Assembly: GCF_030769565.1 (NCBI RefSeq) | Contig: NZ_JAVCAP010000012.1 | Location: 60,872-124,871, forward strand | Reading direction: 5' to 3' | From: Methylophilus aquaticus | Lineage (GTDB): Bacteria > Pseudomonadota > Gammaproteobacteria > Burkholderiales > Methylophilaceae | Length of the DNA: 64,000 nucleotides | Part shown: positions 56,470-64,000 of the stretch, piece after piece | How the letters are laid out: the number at the start of each line of letters is the position of its first letter | Position numbering within the stretch: position 1 is the first letter of the stretch | The notes under the pieces: generated by a model | What the model was told of the DNA's origin: nothing | What the model saw: the letters and a program-made list of their open reading frames with translations, nothing else | Database searches by the model: none | Made by a program: the position numbers and the translations under genes

Positions 56470-57357
56470 TTATTGCTGAAACGTCCATACCACAAAGCGG
56501 CTTTGTTTCTGACCTTGCTCCATCTCTACCGTGTTCACCGCCAGCGCCTGTACCTTCTTCAGTTCACGGTATACCAGCGGCAAGTTGCTCGCCTTGGAAA
56601 CTAGCGTGCTAAACCACACGCACTGTTTGCCAAACTGGCGACTCTCGGTAATCATGGTTTGTAAAAACGCCGCCTCCCCCCCCGCATACACCAGCTCATT
56701 GGCCTGCCCGCCAAAATTCAGCGCTTGCGGTGGGCGCTTGCCCAGGCCGCGCCATTTACGTTGTGTACCCGCCTGCGCCTCGGCAGCAGAGGCATGAAAC
56801 GGCGGGTTACATAAGGTGACGGTAAACTGCTCGCCCGGCAAAATCACGCCCTTGAAAATTGACGCCGGATGCGGCTGCTGACGGAGTGAAATCTGCTGCT
56901 GCAAGCCGTTGGTCTCGATGATGTGCTGAGCATTGCGCAAGGCTTTTGCATCAATATCCACGCCCACACACTGCCACTTATAGGCATGCGCCGCAATCAG
57001 CGGATACACCAGATTCGCGCCGGTGCCGATATCCAGCAACCGCACCTGCTGCGCATGCCCATGCGCCGCCAATACATCGGCCAGATAATGCACATAATCG
57101 GCCCGCCCCGGAATCGGCGGACAGAGGTAATGTTTGGGAATATCCCACACCGCCACACCATAATACTGCCGGAGCAAAGCATGATTGAGCGCCTTGACCG
57201 CTTGCGGATTGGCAAAGTCTATCGAGTCATCGCCATAAGTATTGGGGCGCACATAGTCGGCAAGCGCGGGGTGCGCCTGCACCAGCACGGCAAAGTCGTA
57301 GCCGTTGCGATGCAGGTTACGTGGATGCAAGGATGAAGAGGATACCGCTGGCTTCAT
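56470..57357 (-). CDS. rlmF: 23S rRNA (adenine-1618-N6)-methyltransferase
   Basis: 295 residues. SAM-binding domain with LLDIGTGANLVYPLI and GVDIDAKALRNA. The catalytic motif is NPPFHASAAEAQAGTQRKWRGLG, typical of RlmF (YbiN). N-terminal HPRNLHRNGYDFAVLVQAHPALA is the family signature. It methylates A1618 in 23S rRNA. Forty-one bp downstream of the YcaO gene on the same strand. Confidence 0.93.
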   Translation of the reverse strand: MKPAVSSSSLHPRNLHRNGYDFAVLVQAHPALADYVRPNTYGDDSIDFANPQAVKALNHALLRQYYGVAVWDIPKHYLCPPIPGRADYVHYLADVLAAHGHAQQVRLLDIGTGANLVYPLIAAHAYKWQCVGVDIDAKALRNAQHIIETNGLQQQISLRQQPHPASIFKGVILPGEQFTVTLCNPPFHASAAEAQAGTQRKWRGLGKRPPQALNFGGQANELVYAGGEAAFLQTMITESRQFGKQCVWFSTLVSKASNLPLVYRELKKVQALAVNTVEMEQGQKQSRFVVWTFQQ

Positions 57358-57398
57358 GACTGAATGATCGACGATGGCTAGCCGTGGTCAGGCGTGAC

Positions 57399-59609
57399 CT
57401 AAGCCAGCACCGTCTTGGCGCGCGCGGCATGCAGTTTTTTGTAGCTGTCGATCAGGCGATGATGCCTGTCCAGACCCTCTAACTGCATACTGGTCGGCGT
57501 CAGACCAGCAAAGCGCACGCAGCCATCCACAGACCCCAGTACTGCGTCCATGCGGGCATCGCCAAACATGCGGCGGAAATTCACCTCGTAATCTGCCAGC
57601 GCGAGGTCATCATCCAGCACCACTTCAAGCACCGCATTCAAGGCCTGATAAAACAAGCCGCGTTCCAGCGTATTGTCGTTGTATTGCAAAAACGCCCCAA
57701 CGAGGTCGTGCGCGTCTTCAAATTGTTGTAAAGCAAGATTGATCAGCAACTTGAGCTCCAGCACCGTGAGCTGACCCCACACGGTGTTCTCGTCAAACTG
57801 AATGCCAATCAAGGTGCCGATATCACCATAATCATCCAGCTCATTATTCTCCAGACGATCGAGCAGGGCTTGCAAGCGGGCATCGTCAAGTTGATGCAAG
57901 TTCAGAATATCCTCACGGAACAACAAAGCCTTATTGGTGTTATCCCACACCAGGTCTTCCACTGGATAAATTTCAGAATACCCCGGTACCAGAATGCGGC
58001 AAGCCGTTGCGCCCAACTGGTCAACCACGGCCACATAGGCCTCTTTGCCCATCTCGGCCAGCATGCCAAACAATGTGGCGGCTTCCTCGGCATTGGCACT
58101 CTCTTTGTTTCCTTGGCCCTCGCCCGAAAAATCCCACGCCACAAAGTCGTAATCAGCCTTGGCACTAAAAAAGCGCCACGACACCACGCCGCTGGAATCA
58201 ATAAAATGTTCAACAAAGTTATTCGGCTCAGTCACCGCCTCACTGGCAAACGTCGGTGGCGGCAAATCATTCAGCCCTTCAAAGCTGCGACCTTGCAGCA
58301 ACTCGGTCAGGCTGCGTTCCAGTGCCACTTCCATGGTCGGGTGCGCGCCAAATGAGGCAAACACCCCGCCAGTGCGCGGATTCATCAAGGTCACACACAT
58401 CACCGGATATTGCCCACCCAGCGAAGCATCTTTTACCAGCACGGGGAAGCCCTGTTCTTCCAGCCCTTGAATCCCCGCCACTACGCCAGGATATTTCGCC
58501 AGCACGTCCTGCGGCACATCCGGCAAGGCGATTTCACCTTCAATGATTTCTCGTTTCACTGCCCGCTCAAAAATCTCGGACAAGCATTGCACCTGCGCTT
58601 CCACCAGCGTATTGCCCGCGCTCATGCCATTGCTGGCATACAGGTTTTCCACCAGGTTAGACGGAAAATAGACGACCTCGCCATCCGATTGCCGTACAAA
58701 CGGCAGCGCGCAGATGCCGCGCTCGACATTGCCAGCGTTGGTATCGATCAGGTGTGAGCCACGCAACTCACCATCAGGGTTGTAAATTTCCCGCGTGTAG
58801 TCATCCAGAATCTCTTTAGGCAGCGTATCCTTGCGGCCCGGTTTAAACCAGCGCTCGTTCGGGTAATGCACAAACGGCGCATTGGCAATCTCCTCACCCC
58901 AATACGAACCGGCATAAAAATGGTTATTACTCAGCCGCTCGATATACTCACCCAAGGCTGAGGCCAGCGCGCTTTCCTTGGTCGCGCCCTTGCCATTGGT
59001 AAAGCACATGGGCGAATGCGCATCACGAATATGCAACGACCACACATTCGGCACAATATTGCGCCACGAAGCAATCTCGATCTTGATGCCAAGATCTGCC
59101 AATACGCGGGTCATATTGGCAATGGTTTGCTCCAGCGGAAAATCTTTGCCGGTGATAAACGTCTGCGCCTCCGTGGCTGGGTTTACGGTCAGCAACGCCT
59201 GCGCATCGGCATCCAGGCTCGCCACTTCTTCAATCACAAAATCCGGCCCGGCTTGTACCACTTTTTTCACCGTGCAGCGGTCAATCGAACGCAAAATCCC
59301 CTGACGGTCTTTGTCCGAAATATCCGCTGGCAACTCGATTTGGATTTTAAAAATCTGCTTGTAGCGATCTTCCGGATCGACAATATTGTTATGCGATAAC
59401 CGGATATTTTCGGTGGAGATATTGCGCGTGCTGCAATACAACTTCACAAAATAAGCTGCACACAGCGCAGAGGAGGCCAAAAAATAATCAAACGGCCCAG
59501 GGGCCGAGCCATCGCCCTTGTAGCGAATAGGCTGATCGGCAATGATCGTGAAGTCATCAAACTTCGCTTCCAAACGTAGCTTATCGAGAAAGTTGACCTT
59601 GATTTCCAT
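57399..59609 (-). CDS. ycaO: OsmC-YcaO fusion protein
   Basis: 736 residues from the ATG at 59609 (MEIKVNFLDKL). N-terminal OsmC-like domain (about 1-135: GPFDYFLASSALCAAYFVKLYC with the reactive Cys, CTVKK). Then a YcaO ATP-binding domain (about 190-570) with FTNGKGATKESALASALGEYIERLS, SNGMSAGNTLVEAQVQCLSEIFER and GGVFASFGAHPTMEVALERSLTELLQGR. A C-terminal domain as in E. coli YcaO follows (about 575-735). E. coli YcaO (586 residues) lacks OsmC and assists RimO in S12 methylthiolation. YcaO enzymes activate amide backbones with ATP. The fusion suggests a thiol/peroxide cue acting on this chemistry. Confidence 0.88.
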   Translation of the reverse strand: MEIKVNFLDKLRLEAKFDDFTIIADQPIRYKGDGSAPGPFDYFLASSALCAAYFVKLYCSTRNISTENIRLSHNNIVDPEDRYKQIFKIQIELPADISDKDRQGILRSIDRCTVKKVVQAGPDFVIEEVASLDADAQALLTVNPATEAQTFITGKDFPLEQTIANMTRVLADLGIKIEIASWRNIVPNVWSLHIRDAHSPMCFTNGKGATKESALASALGEYIERLSNNHFYAGSYWGEEIANAPFVHYPNERWFKPGRKDTLPKEILDDYTREIYNPDGELRGSHLIDTNAGNVERGICALPFVRQSDGEVVYFPSNLVENLYASNGMSAGNTLVEAQVQCLSEIFERAVKREIIEGEIALPDVPQDVLAKYPGVVAGIQGLEEQGFPVLVKDASLGGQYPVMCVTLMNPRTGGVFASFGAHPTMEVALERSLTELLQGRSFEGLNDLPPPTFASEAVTEPNNFVEHFIDSSGVVSWRFFSAKADYDFVAWDFSGEGQGNKESANAEEAATLFGMLAEMGKEAYVAVVDQLGATACRILVPGYSEIYPVEDLVWDNTNKALLFREDILNLHQLDDARLQALLDRLENNELDDYGDIGTLIGIQFDENTVWGQLTVLELKLLINLALQQFEDAHDLVGAFLQYNDNTLERGLFYQALNAVLEVVLDDDLALADYEVNFRRMFGDARMDAVLGSVDGCVRFAGLTPTSMQLEGLDRHHRLIDSYKKLHAARAKTVLA

Positions 59610-59734
59610 TGAGATATTCCGGGAAGGCTGCAAAAAATGCTAAGGGCACTATTATCGCTCACAACCTACATGCCGCCTAATTTAGCCATCGTGGAATGTT
59701 GCTTTGCAAACCCCAGACACGTGCCTTATCACTA

Positions 59735-59971
59735 CTAAGTGCGGCAAACAGTTACCTCCACCAACTTCAAAACGACCGGCCTCACCACCTGCAGAACCAA
59801 AAAAGCAATTGGCATCGCCAAGGCGTAAGCGTGAAGTACCCGATCAAAATAATTTCCACTGACCCCAGTATTGATTGCAACGATGACAATGCACATCAGT
59901 AACGCCATAATCGCCGACATGTAAAAAGCAAACACAACCGGTGTGAATTTTTTGGGTAATTTATATTGCAT
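59735..59971 (-). CDS. DUF2798 small membrane protein
   Basis: 78 residues, two membrane helices (VVFAFYMSAIMALLMCIVIVAI; AYALAMPIAFLVLQVVRPVVL). DUF2798 layout as in the gene at 50460. It follows the DUF2938 gene by 26 bp with an AAGGAG-type site, so both are under the MerR-type promoter. Confidence 0.82.
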   Translation of the reverse strand: MQYKLPKKFTPVVFAFYMSAIMALLMCIVIVAINTGVSGNYFDRVLHAYALAMPIAFLVLQVVRPVVLKLVEVTVCRT

Positions 59972-59997
59972 ATACGTACTCCTTAAATATTAAGTAT

Positions 59998-60492
59998 CTA
60001 GTGAAACATCCGCATCAGCATTGCTGCCAGATAAAGGCACAAACCAAAGACCATGTGATTGAACAAACTGTTAAGACAGTTTTTGAATGGGCTGGCTGTG
60101 TTAGTAAACGCAAGCCCTCCGCCCATACCAGGTTGCATAATCAACAATGGAAAAACAACAGTGCAGGCGCCCACAGACAGTGCTGCAAAAATATCTGGCT
60201 TTAAAAGCCATCCCTCATGAACAGCCAAGAGCAAAAGCACTGCGATCCCAATCCCGATGACATAGTGGGCAATCAGGCCAATAATCAACTCCAAAGGGAC
60301 TATTGGCGCCTCTGCAATGCGCTTGTGAACAAACTTTAACTGTTTGAAGTGGCCTATCCATCGCCCCAACAATGCAAAATTCAAAACTCTGCGCCCCATG
60401 AGTTTCTGCGATAACAGCCATAGATCAAAAAGGACCGTGGCCGTCGTTCCAAGCATAATGCCATTTAAAAATACCACACCCTGTATGTTCAT
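59998..60492 (-). CDS. DUF2938 membrane protein
   Basis: 164 residues from the ATG at 60492, six bases after AAGGAGG. Four membrane helices. Family phrases GIMLGTTATVLFDLWLLSQ, APIVPLELIIGLIAHYVIGIGIAVLL, PLLIMQPGMGGGLAFTNTASPFKNCLNSLFNHMVFGLCLYLAA match DUF2938. Function unknown. It diverges from a MerR-family gene and is very likely its target. Confidence 0.85.
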   Translation of the reverse strand: MNIQGVVFLNGIMLGTTATVLFDLWLLSQKLMGRRVLNFALLGRWIGHFKQLKFVHKRIAEAPIVPLELIIGLIAHYVIGIGIAVLLLLAVHEGWLLKPDIFAALSVGACTVVFPLLIMQPGMGGGLAFTNTASPFKNCLNSLFNHMVFGLCLYLAAMLMRMFH

Positions 60493-60531
60493 TCCATGCC
60501 TCCTTATTGACTCAATCATGCAAGTTCAAGC

Positions 60532-60562
60532 ACTATACAAATTCAAGTTAACTTGAGGTCAA
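60532..60562 (-). promoter_or_regulatory. MerR-type promoter with 19-bp spacer and palindrome
   Basis: Minus strand TTGACC (60562-60557), 19-bp spacer, TATAGT (60537-60532). The spacer holds a perfect palindrome TCAAGTTAACTTGA (60543-60556). A long spacer carrying the dyad is the classical layout for MerR activators, which twist the DNA to bring the elements into register. Confidence 0.85.
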
Positions 60563-60569
60563 GTACTCA

Positions 60570-60986
60570 ATGAACATTTCTGAAGTCGTGAAACAAACAG
60601 GCGTTCCCGCATCGACACTGAGATACTACGAAGAAATTGGTTTGATCAAATCGGTCGGCCGGCATGGGCTGCAAAGAGTCTTCTCGCCCAAAATATTAGA
60701 TCATCTTGCACTGATCTCATTAGCAAAAACGGCTGATTTCCCGCTCTCTGAAATCATTGCCATGTTCGGCGATAACAACACACCGGTGATTGACCGCGAC
60801 AAGTTATTGAATAAGGCTGATCAGATTGATGAATCAATCAAACGATTGAATATCATGAGTAAATGCCTGAAGCATGCCGCCGCCTGCAAAGCGCCCTCGC
60901 ACCTGGAGTGCCCTTCATTTAGAAGGCTGATGAAAGCAGCAATATTAGGAAAACTTGAAGGTACTTATCCGCCTTCTGTGATTTGA
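60570..60986 (+). CDS. MerR-family regulator
   Basis: 138 residues. N-terminal MerR winged helix (MNISEVVKQTGVPASTLRYYEEIGLIKSVGRHGLQRVFS), then the dimer helix, and a C-terminal Cys-containing part (SKCLKHAAACKAPSHLECPSFRRLM), where C-x8-C and a third Cys might bind a metal or sense thiols. It starts only eight bases after the dyad promoter region. The last codons, encoding about TYPPSVI, overlap an IS3 orfA relic on the other strand, so the native C-terminus may have been replaced. Confidence 0.88.
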   Translation: MNISEVVKQTGVPASTLRYYEEIGLIKSVGRHGLQRVFSPKILDHLALISLAKTADFPLSEIIAMFGDNNTPVIDRDKLLNKADQIDESIKRLNIMSKCLKHAAACKAPSHLECPSFRRLMKAAILGKLEGTYPPSVI

Positions 60987-61056
60987 CGGACTGCTGCTAT
61001 TTTGAATTCTTCTGGGTAACGTTTACCACGCACACTGCACTTTTATTTTTTGCCAT
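60965..61056 (-). pseudogene. IS3-type orfA relic (N-terminal fragment)
   Basis: On the minus strand the frame RGKRYPEEFKIAAVRQITEG, then G and a stop, matches the start of IS3-type transposase OrfA. An ATG at 61056 (MAKNKS) leads into it through a frame change. The fragment ends inside the 3' end of merR. Nothing else of the element remains. Confidence 0.7.
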
Positions 61057-61075
61057 TATTACGGCTTAAAGGTGT

Positions 61076-61555
61076 CTAGTAAAGCGGGTGAAGTCCAGAC
61101 TTTTTGGCTGGCTGCTTTTTAGGTTCAGATTTTGATGGCGTTGCACCATCAGAATTGCTTGAAACTTTGATGTCAGTGCCGCTATTGATGAGTGCTTCAA
61201 TCAACTCAATGACTGGTTTTGGATCAGAAGCTAAATAGACACGTGGGTTTTCAATATCCCGCTCTACCAAGCCTTCGGCATAAAGCACAGCGAACATGAA
61301 ACCCGGTGTGTTAGCTGACTTACCTTCGAAAATGCCATGCAATGAAAATGATGTGAGTGGCCTTTTAGCTGATTCCAGCTTGGCTAATATCGTGTCCAGC
61401 TTTACCCACTCTTTCGAGTAGTACCCTCCCCCTTCATTACTAGCGATGCTGATAATAATGGCGTCCTGGTCATCAATACCAATGTGATAAGTCAGTTTGT
61501 ATTTCGCAGACAGGTTTAGGCACTCGCCCACTTTGACGATACGTTTTACTTTCAT
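61076..61555 (-). CDS. Hypothetical protein of accessory segment
   Basis: 159 residues from an ATG with AGGAG five bases upstream. Soluble, mixed alpha/beta (KYKLTYHIGIDDQDAIIISIASNEGGGYYSKEWVKLD), with a Lys/Pro/Ser-rich C-terminal tail (SKSEPKKQPAKKSG) that may bind nucleic acid. No family recognised. First on the left of a run of minus-strand genes with lower GC than the core. Confidence 0.7.
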   Translation of the reverse strand: MKVKRIVKVGECLNLSAKYKLTYHIGIDDQDAIIISIASNEGGGYYSKEWVKLDTILAKLESAKRPLTSFSLHGIFEGKSANTPGFMFAVLYAEGLVERDIENPRVYLASDPKPVIELIEALINSGTDIKVSSNSDGATPSKSEPKKQPAKKSGLHPLY

Positions 61556-61644
61556 AGAAACTCCTGGATTAAAATTAAATTGAATAATGGAATGAGGCTT
61601 TTTGCTCTCATATAAGATGCTTAGTTTTCCGCAGTGAAATTTGC

Positions 61645-62112
61645 TTAACTCAGCTGACGATGTTCAGCTACTCTGGCTTGCTGCCATAAAGTTTTAGGGA
61701 CATAAAAAGTATCACCACCGGCGTTGTTCCATAGGTAGGCAAACACTGCCCATTCGTTATTCAGGAGATAGAACACATCCCAAACGATTGGCTTGTCTGT
61801 CACGTCTGGCCATTCCCCATGCTCGTCAGCCCACTGCGGATCAAAGGCTTTGATGCTGGATAGTTCAGATTCGGACTCGCAGATATAAACATCACCACCT
61901 AGGTAAGCATTAAATGAAAAGTCGGCGGCTTCCAAGGTAGCTAACGAATCAAGTTGCTCTATGGTGAGTTCAGATGAGTTATTAAATACCTGCGGGTTCA
62001 GTGGATCACATGCATTCATCAACGTAAAAGCAATGTCCTGCAATATGACTAATGAAATGCTGTTGACTTGATGAAACTGATAGGCTTGTTTGTACGTGCT
62101 GATTTCGATCAT
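61645..62112 (-). CDS. Hypothetical acidic protein of accessory segment
   Basis: 155 residues from an ATG with AAGGAG four bases upstream. Acidic and aromatic (WDVFYLLNNEWAVFAYLWNNAGGDTFYVPKTLW), no signal or membrane part. The last third resembles a compact beta-rich domain. No family recognised. It is followed on the minus strand by a short gene-free stretch (61556-61644). Confidence 0.7.
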   Translation of the reverse strand: MIEISTYKQAYQFHQVNSISLVILQDIAFTLMNACDPLNPQVFNNSSELTIEQLDSLATLEAADFSFNAYLGGDVYICESESELSSIKAFDPQWADEHGEWPDVTDKPIVWDVFYLLNNEWAVFAYLWNNAGGDTFYVPKTLWQQARVAEHRQLS

Positions 62113-62133
62113 AGGTCTCCTTTTAAAAATAAA

Positions 62134-62159
62134 AGCCCGGCATCTCTCGATGACAGGCT
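62134..62159 (-). terminator. Terminator after the ATC-start gene
   Basis: Minus strand AGCCTGTCATCG-AG-AGATGCCGGGCT (stem with mismatches) then TTTTATTTTT. It ends the transcript of the membrane-protein gene above. Confidence 0.65.
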
Positions 62160-62185
62160 GGAATACTGAAAACTGGAATGTTGAG

Positions 62186-62539
62186 TTACAGGATGAACAC
62201 GATGTAGAACATCAATCCGAAAATTGCCAGGCTAGCAATTCCGTAAATGATGGTCGTGACTAAAGCCCAAACGATAGGCTCAAGAAAAGCCCATGCTATA
62301 TCCAGAATCAATCTGGCGATGTCTGCTGCATGGTTGTTTTCGCTGGTAAGTTTGCGGATTTTGTATCGCTCAATGGCTAGATTGATGCCTAATGAAATGA
62401 GTGTTGATGTGACCTCATTCTGGCTTTGAAGAAATGGCTGATGAGTCTCGGTGAATGCGTTGATAGCTTTGTCGGTAACAGCGTATGACTTTCTGGCCGC
62501 TTTTTTGAGGATGGTACGGTGATTGTTTTTATTGGCGAT
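62186..62539 (-). CDS. Small membrane protein with apparent ATC start
   Basis: The minus frame is open for 121 codons and ends at TAA 62186, but has no ATG, GTG or early TTG; a TAG closes it at 62552. AAAGGA lies six bases before ATC (62539-62537), which I take as the start: 117 residues. N-terminal basic part (NKNNHRTILKKAARKSYAV), middle helix (NEVTSTLISLGINLAIERYKIRKL), and a C-terminal pair of membrane helices (IAWAFLEPIVWALVTTIIYGIASLAIFGLMFYIVFIL). No family recognised. Either a rare start codon or a start-loss change from ATG. Confidence 0.6.
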   Translation of the reverse strand: MANKNNHRTILKKAARKSYAVTDKAINAFTETHQPFLQSQNEVTSTLISLGINLAIERYKIRKLTSENNHAADIARLILDIAWAFLEPIVWALVTTIIYGIASLAIFGLMFYIVFIL

Positions 62540-62554
62540 AGTTGGTCCTTTCTA

Positions 62555-62587
62555 AAATAAAAAGCCAAACCCGAATTGGATTTGGCT
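62555..62587 (-). terminator. Terminator after the 62621 gene
   Basis: Minus strand AGCCAAATCC-AATTC-GGGTTTGGCT then TTTTATTTT. Separate end for the upstream gene. Confidence 0.8.
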
Positions 62588-62620
62588 GTGTTGTACCTAA
62601 ACCCATCTGAGGGTAATTAG

Positions 62621-63097
62621 CTATGGGCTTACACTTGCTTGATTCTGAATTCCCAATGACCGTTGGATTCCTTCATCGACATATTTACTCAAATTTTTGT
62701 AGTCTGGATTAGGCTTACGCAAACTATTAGATGCTTGATCAGCACGTTGTTCAATAAGCGCAATACGAGAGCGCATTTGCTTAATAGCTTCATTGGTTTT
62801 TGCTTGCAACTGCATTGCTAAATCATAAGATTCTTTTCCTGAATAACCCTTGTAAACATAATGCTGGCCATTAACTTGCAAGTTATATACTTGTGCCACC
62901 TTGACCTCGCATATAGCTTCTGGCCATCTGGCGGTACTGAATGCAACATAGTTACCTTCGTATTTAACCGAAAATGGATCGAGACTCACCCCCGCAAACT
63001 CCTTCGCTTTGCTCACACAAGCGGTAATATTTTCTGCTTCGCCAGCGAATACGTTTGCTGATACTAATAATGCCATTAATAAAATCCAAACCTGCAT
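62621..63097 (-). CDS. Exported hypothetical protein of accessory segment
   Basis: 158 residues from an ATG with AGGAGG five bases upstream. Signal peptide about 1-18 (VWILLMALLVSANVFA). Two Cys residues early (TACVSK, AICEVK) could form a disulfide; then a helical C-terminal part with many Gln/Lys/Arg (LQAKTNEAIKQMRSRIALIEQRADQ). No family recognised; periplasmic location likely. Confidence 0.75.
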   Translation of the reverse strand: MQVWILLMALLVSANVFAGEAENITACVSKAKEFAGVSLDPFSVKYEGNYVAFSTARWPEAICEVKVAQVYNLQVNGQHYVYKGYSGKESYDLAMQLQAKTNEAIKQMRSRIALIEQRADQASNSLRKPNPDYKNLSKYVDEGIQRSLGIQNQASVSP

Positions 63098-63120
63098 TGA
63101 ATCCTCCTGTTAATTAAATT

Positions 63121-63146
63121 TTAAAAAGCAAGGTATACCTTAGCTT
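63121..63146 (-). terminator. Terminator overlapping the stop of the 63146 gene
   Basis: Minus strand AAGCTAAGGT-AT-ACCTTGCTT (one bulge) followed by a T-run. Confidence 0.65.
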
Positions 63147-63887
63147 TAGTCAAGAATCCGTACGGCACCGATGGTGTATTTCCTTCGAGGATCATATATA
63201 TCTACTCTGGCTTCAAACTTAAGATTGCAGCCCAAGGTACACTCCATCACTCGAAGCATGTCTTTATCACTAAGATTAAACGTATAAACATTCACCCTGT
63301 TCAAATTGTCCTGACTATGCAACAGCAAAGAAAGATTTTGATCAAATATGAAGTACCCCGATATTGGGATCACTTTTCTTTCATATGTGCCGTAGTTCAA
63401 AATGAGTTCATTAACAGACAAAGACCTCGGCGATTTTTTGTTGGCAATTCCCTGATCCAAAGCTAATTCCGTAGTGCTATAACAGCCTGAGAGAGCCTGC
63501 TCAAAATATTGATCAGTGAGAATATCTTTGGGGGCAACCCCCTCACGATTAAAAGCGCCTGCATTGTCCAGTTTTTCAACCGCAAAACTAGTTATACACT
63601 TGGCAGCTTGACCAACTAATAGGGCTTGCATCTTTAACTCAATATCTGGTTTTGATGAATTGATCTTAGCCTCTCGGAATTTTTTCATCATTGCATTTAT
63701 AAAAGTGGGATCTGTTTCATTTAAATATTTTGTGTGCAAACTTTCTAATACTTTCGTAACTTCCACTTTGGCTGATGCATTTAATGGTTTTGTTTCAAAG
63801 AGTTTTTCCAGTCCAGGATCGCTATAAAGATTACCAACATCTGCTTTCGCTGTTGGATTGAGTAGTACAAAGAGAATGAAACAGAGG
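63146..63887 (-). pseudogene. Exported protein gene cut by an IS3-family element
   Basis: The frame runs on past the only start in it (GTG at 63766), through a signal-peptide core LCFILFVLLN-PTAKA and mature start DVGNLYSDPGLEKLF, to the edge of the IS at about 63888. The native start codon is missing. The remaining part has 206 residues after the GTG plus about 40 above it. Two Cys pairs (AKCITS/SGCYST and MECTLGCNLKF) suggest a folded periplasmic protein. No family recognised. Confidence 0.75.
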
Positions 63888-64000
63888 TGGACCCGGAAAA
63901 CTGGACAGTGTTTTAAGTGATATTCTTGCTTAACCTTGCAGCCGATAGGCGGCAGAAAGCAGAGAAAGAAAGCAATGAAACGTACCCGAAGAACCCACGC
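63888..64000 (+). mobile_element. IS3-family insertion sequence, left end
   Basis: The element appears to begin with TGGACCCGGAAAACTGGACA near 63888, a typical IS3-type terminal repeat with GGAC repeats, and continues into a transposase reading frame at 63975. It runs out of the window. The exact end and any target duplication cannot be fixed from one side. Confidence 0.7.
63975..64000 (+). CDS. IS3-family transposase OrfA, first codons
   Basis: Only MKRTRRTH is visible, matching the usual basic N-terminus of IS3-family OrfA (MKR-RR-HS-EFK type). AGAGAAAG precedes the ATG. Partial; the rest lies right of the window. Confidence 0.7.

Overview
The window reads as a chromosomal segment of a betaproteobacterium, most likely a methylotroph of the Methylophilaceae (Methylophilus/Methylovorus type). 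This is an inference. It rests on betaproteobacterial gene orders (rhodanese-grxC-secB-gpsA diverging from gpmI-envC; rplU-rpmA-obgE-proB; murJ-ribF-ileS-lspA diverging from rpsT; purE-purK), on protein sequence character, and on roughly 50% GC in the core. No rRNA, tRNA or CRISPR array was recognised.

Layout. Bases 1-960 are an AT-rich accessory edge: the 3' end of a HEPN-domain gene and a decayed BrnA/CopG-type antitoxin with no toxin. 0.96-13.8 kb is core: fklB, the secB/gpsA cluster, gpmI-envC, small lipoproteins, clpB with a candidate heat-shock promoter, and an exported BNR-repeat protein. 13.9-18.1 kb is a translationally coupled c-di-GMP pair (PAS-GAF-PAS-GGDEF-EAL and HD-GYP). 18.2-25.3 kb is a six-gene minus-strand metal-uptake locus that looks like copper uptake: DUF2946 protein, small HTH regulator, OprC/NosA-like TonB receptor with a CxxxM + HxM motif, a second TonB receptor, a copper-uptake-associated periplasmic protein and a PepSY membrane protein. 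25.4-41.5 kb is mostly housekeeping, with another GGDEF/EAL protein.

41.6-47.7 kb holds a heavily decayed MocR-type regulator carrying 15 perfect copies of an 11-bp repeat, then ccoG, a DnaQ/GIY-YIG nuclease with a small Cys-rich companion, and an orphan ohrR. 47.7-48.6 kb is a three-gene operon of unrecognised small proteins behind a sigma-70 promoter that overlaps a Fur box; two of the proteins look like paralogues. 49-50.7 kb is a TetR/SDR/DUF2798 unit with two matching operators. 50.7-59.6 kb carries two more GGDEF proteins, a VF530-family protein, rlmF and an OsmC-YcaO fusion. 59.7-61 kb is a MerR regulator diverging from DUF2938-DUF2798 genes through a 19-bp-spacer promoter with a perfect palindrome.

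61.0-64 kb is an accessory segment of unrecognised minus-strand genes. It lies between an IS3-type orfA relic at the 3' end of merR and a fresh IS3-family element running off the right edge. That element has cut the signal peptide off the last gene. One gene here, a small membrane protein, has no ATG/GTG/TTG start and seems to begin at ATC behind a good Shine-Dalgarno sequence.

Functional themes are c-di-GMP signalling (five proteins), metal and redox control (copper uptake, Fur box, OhrR, MerR, CcoG), and gene decay at the accessory edges.
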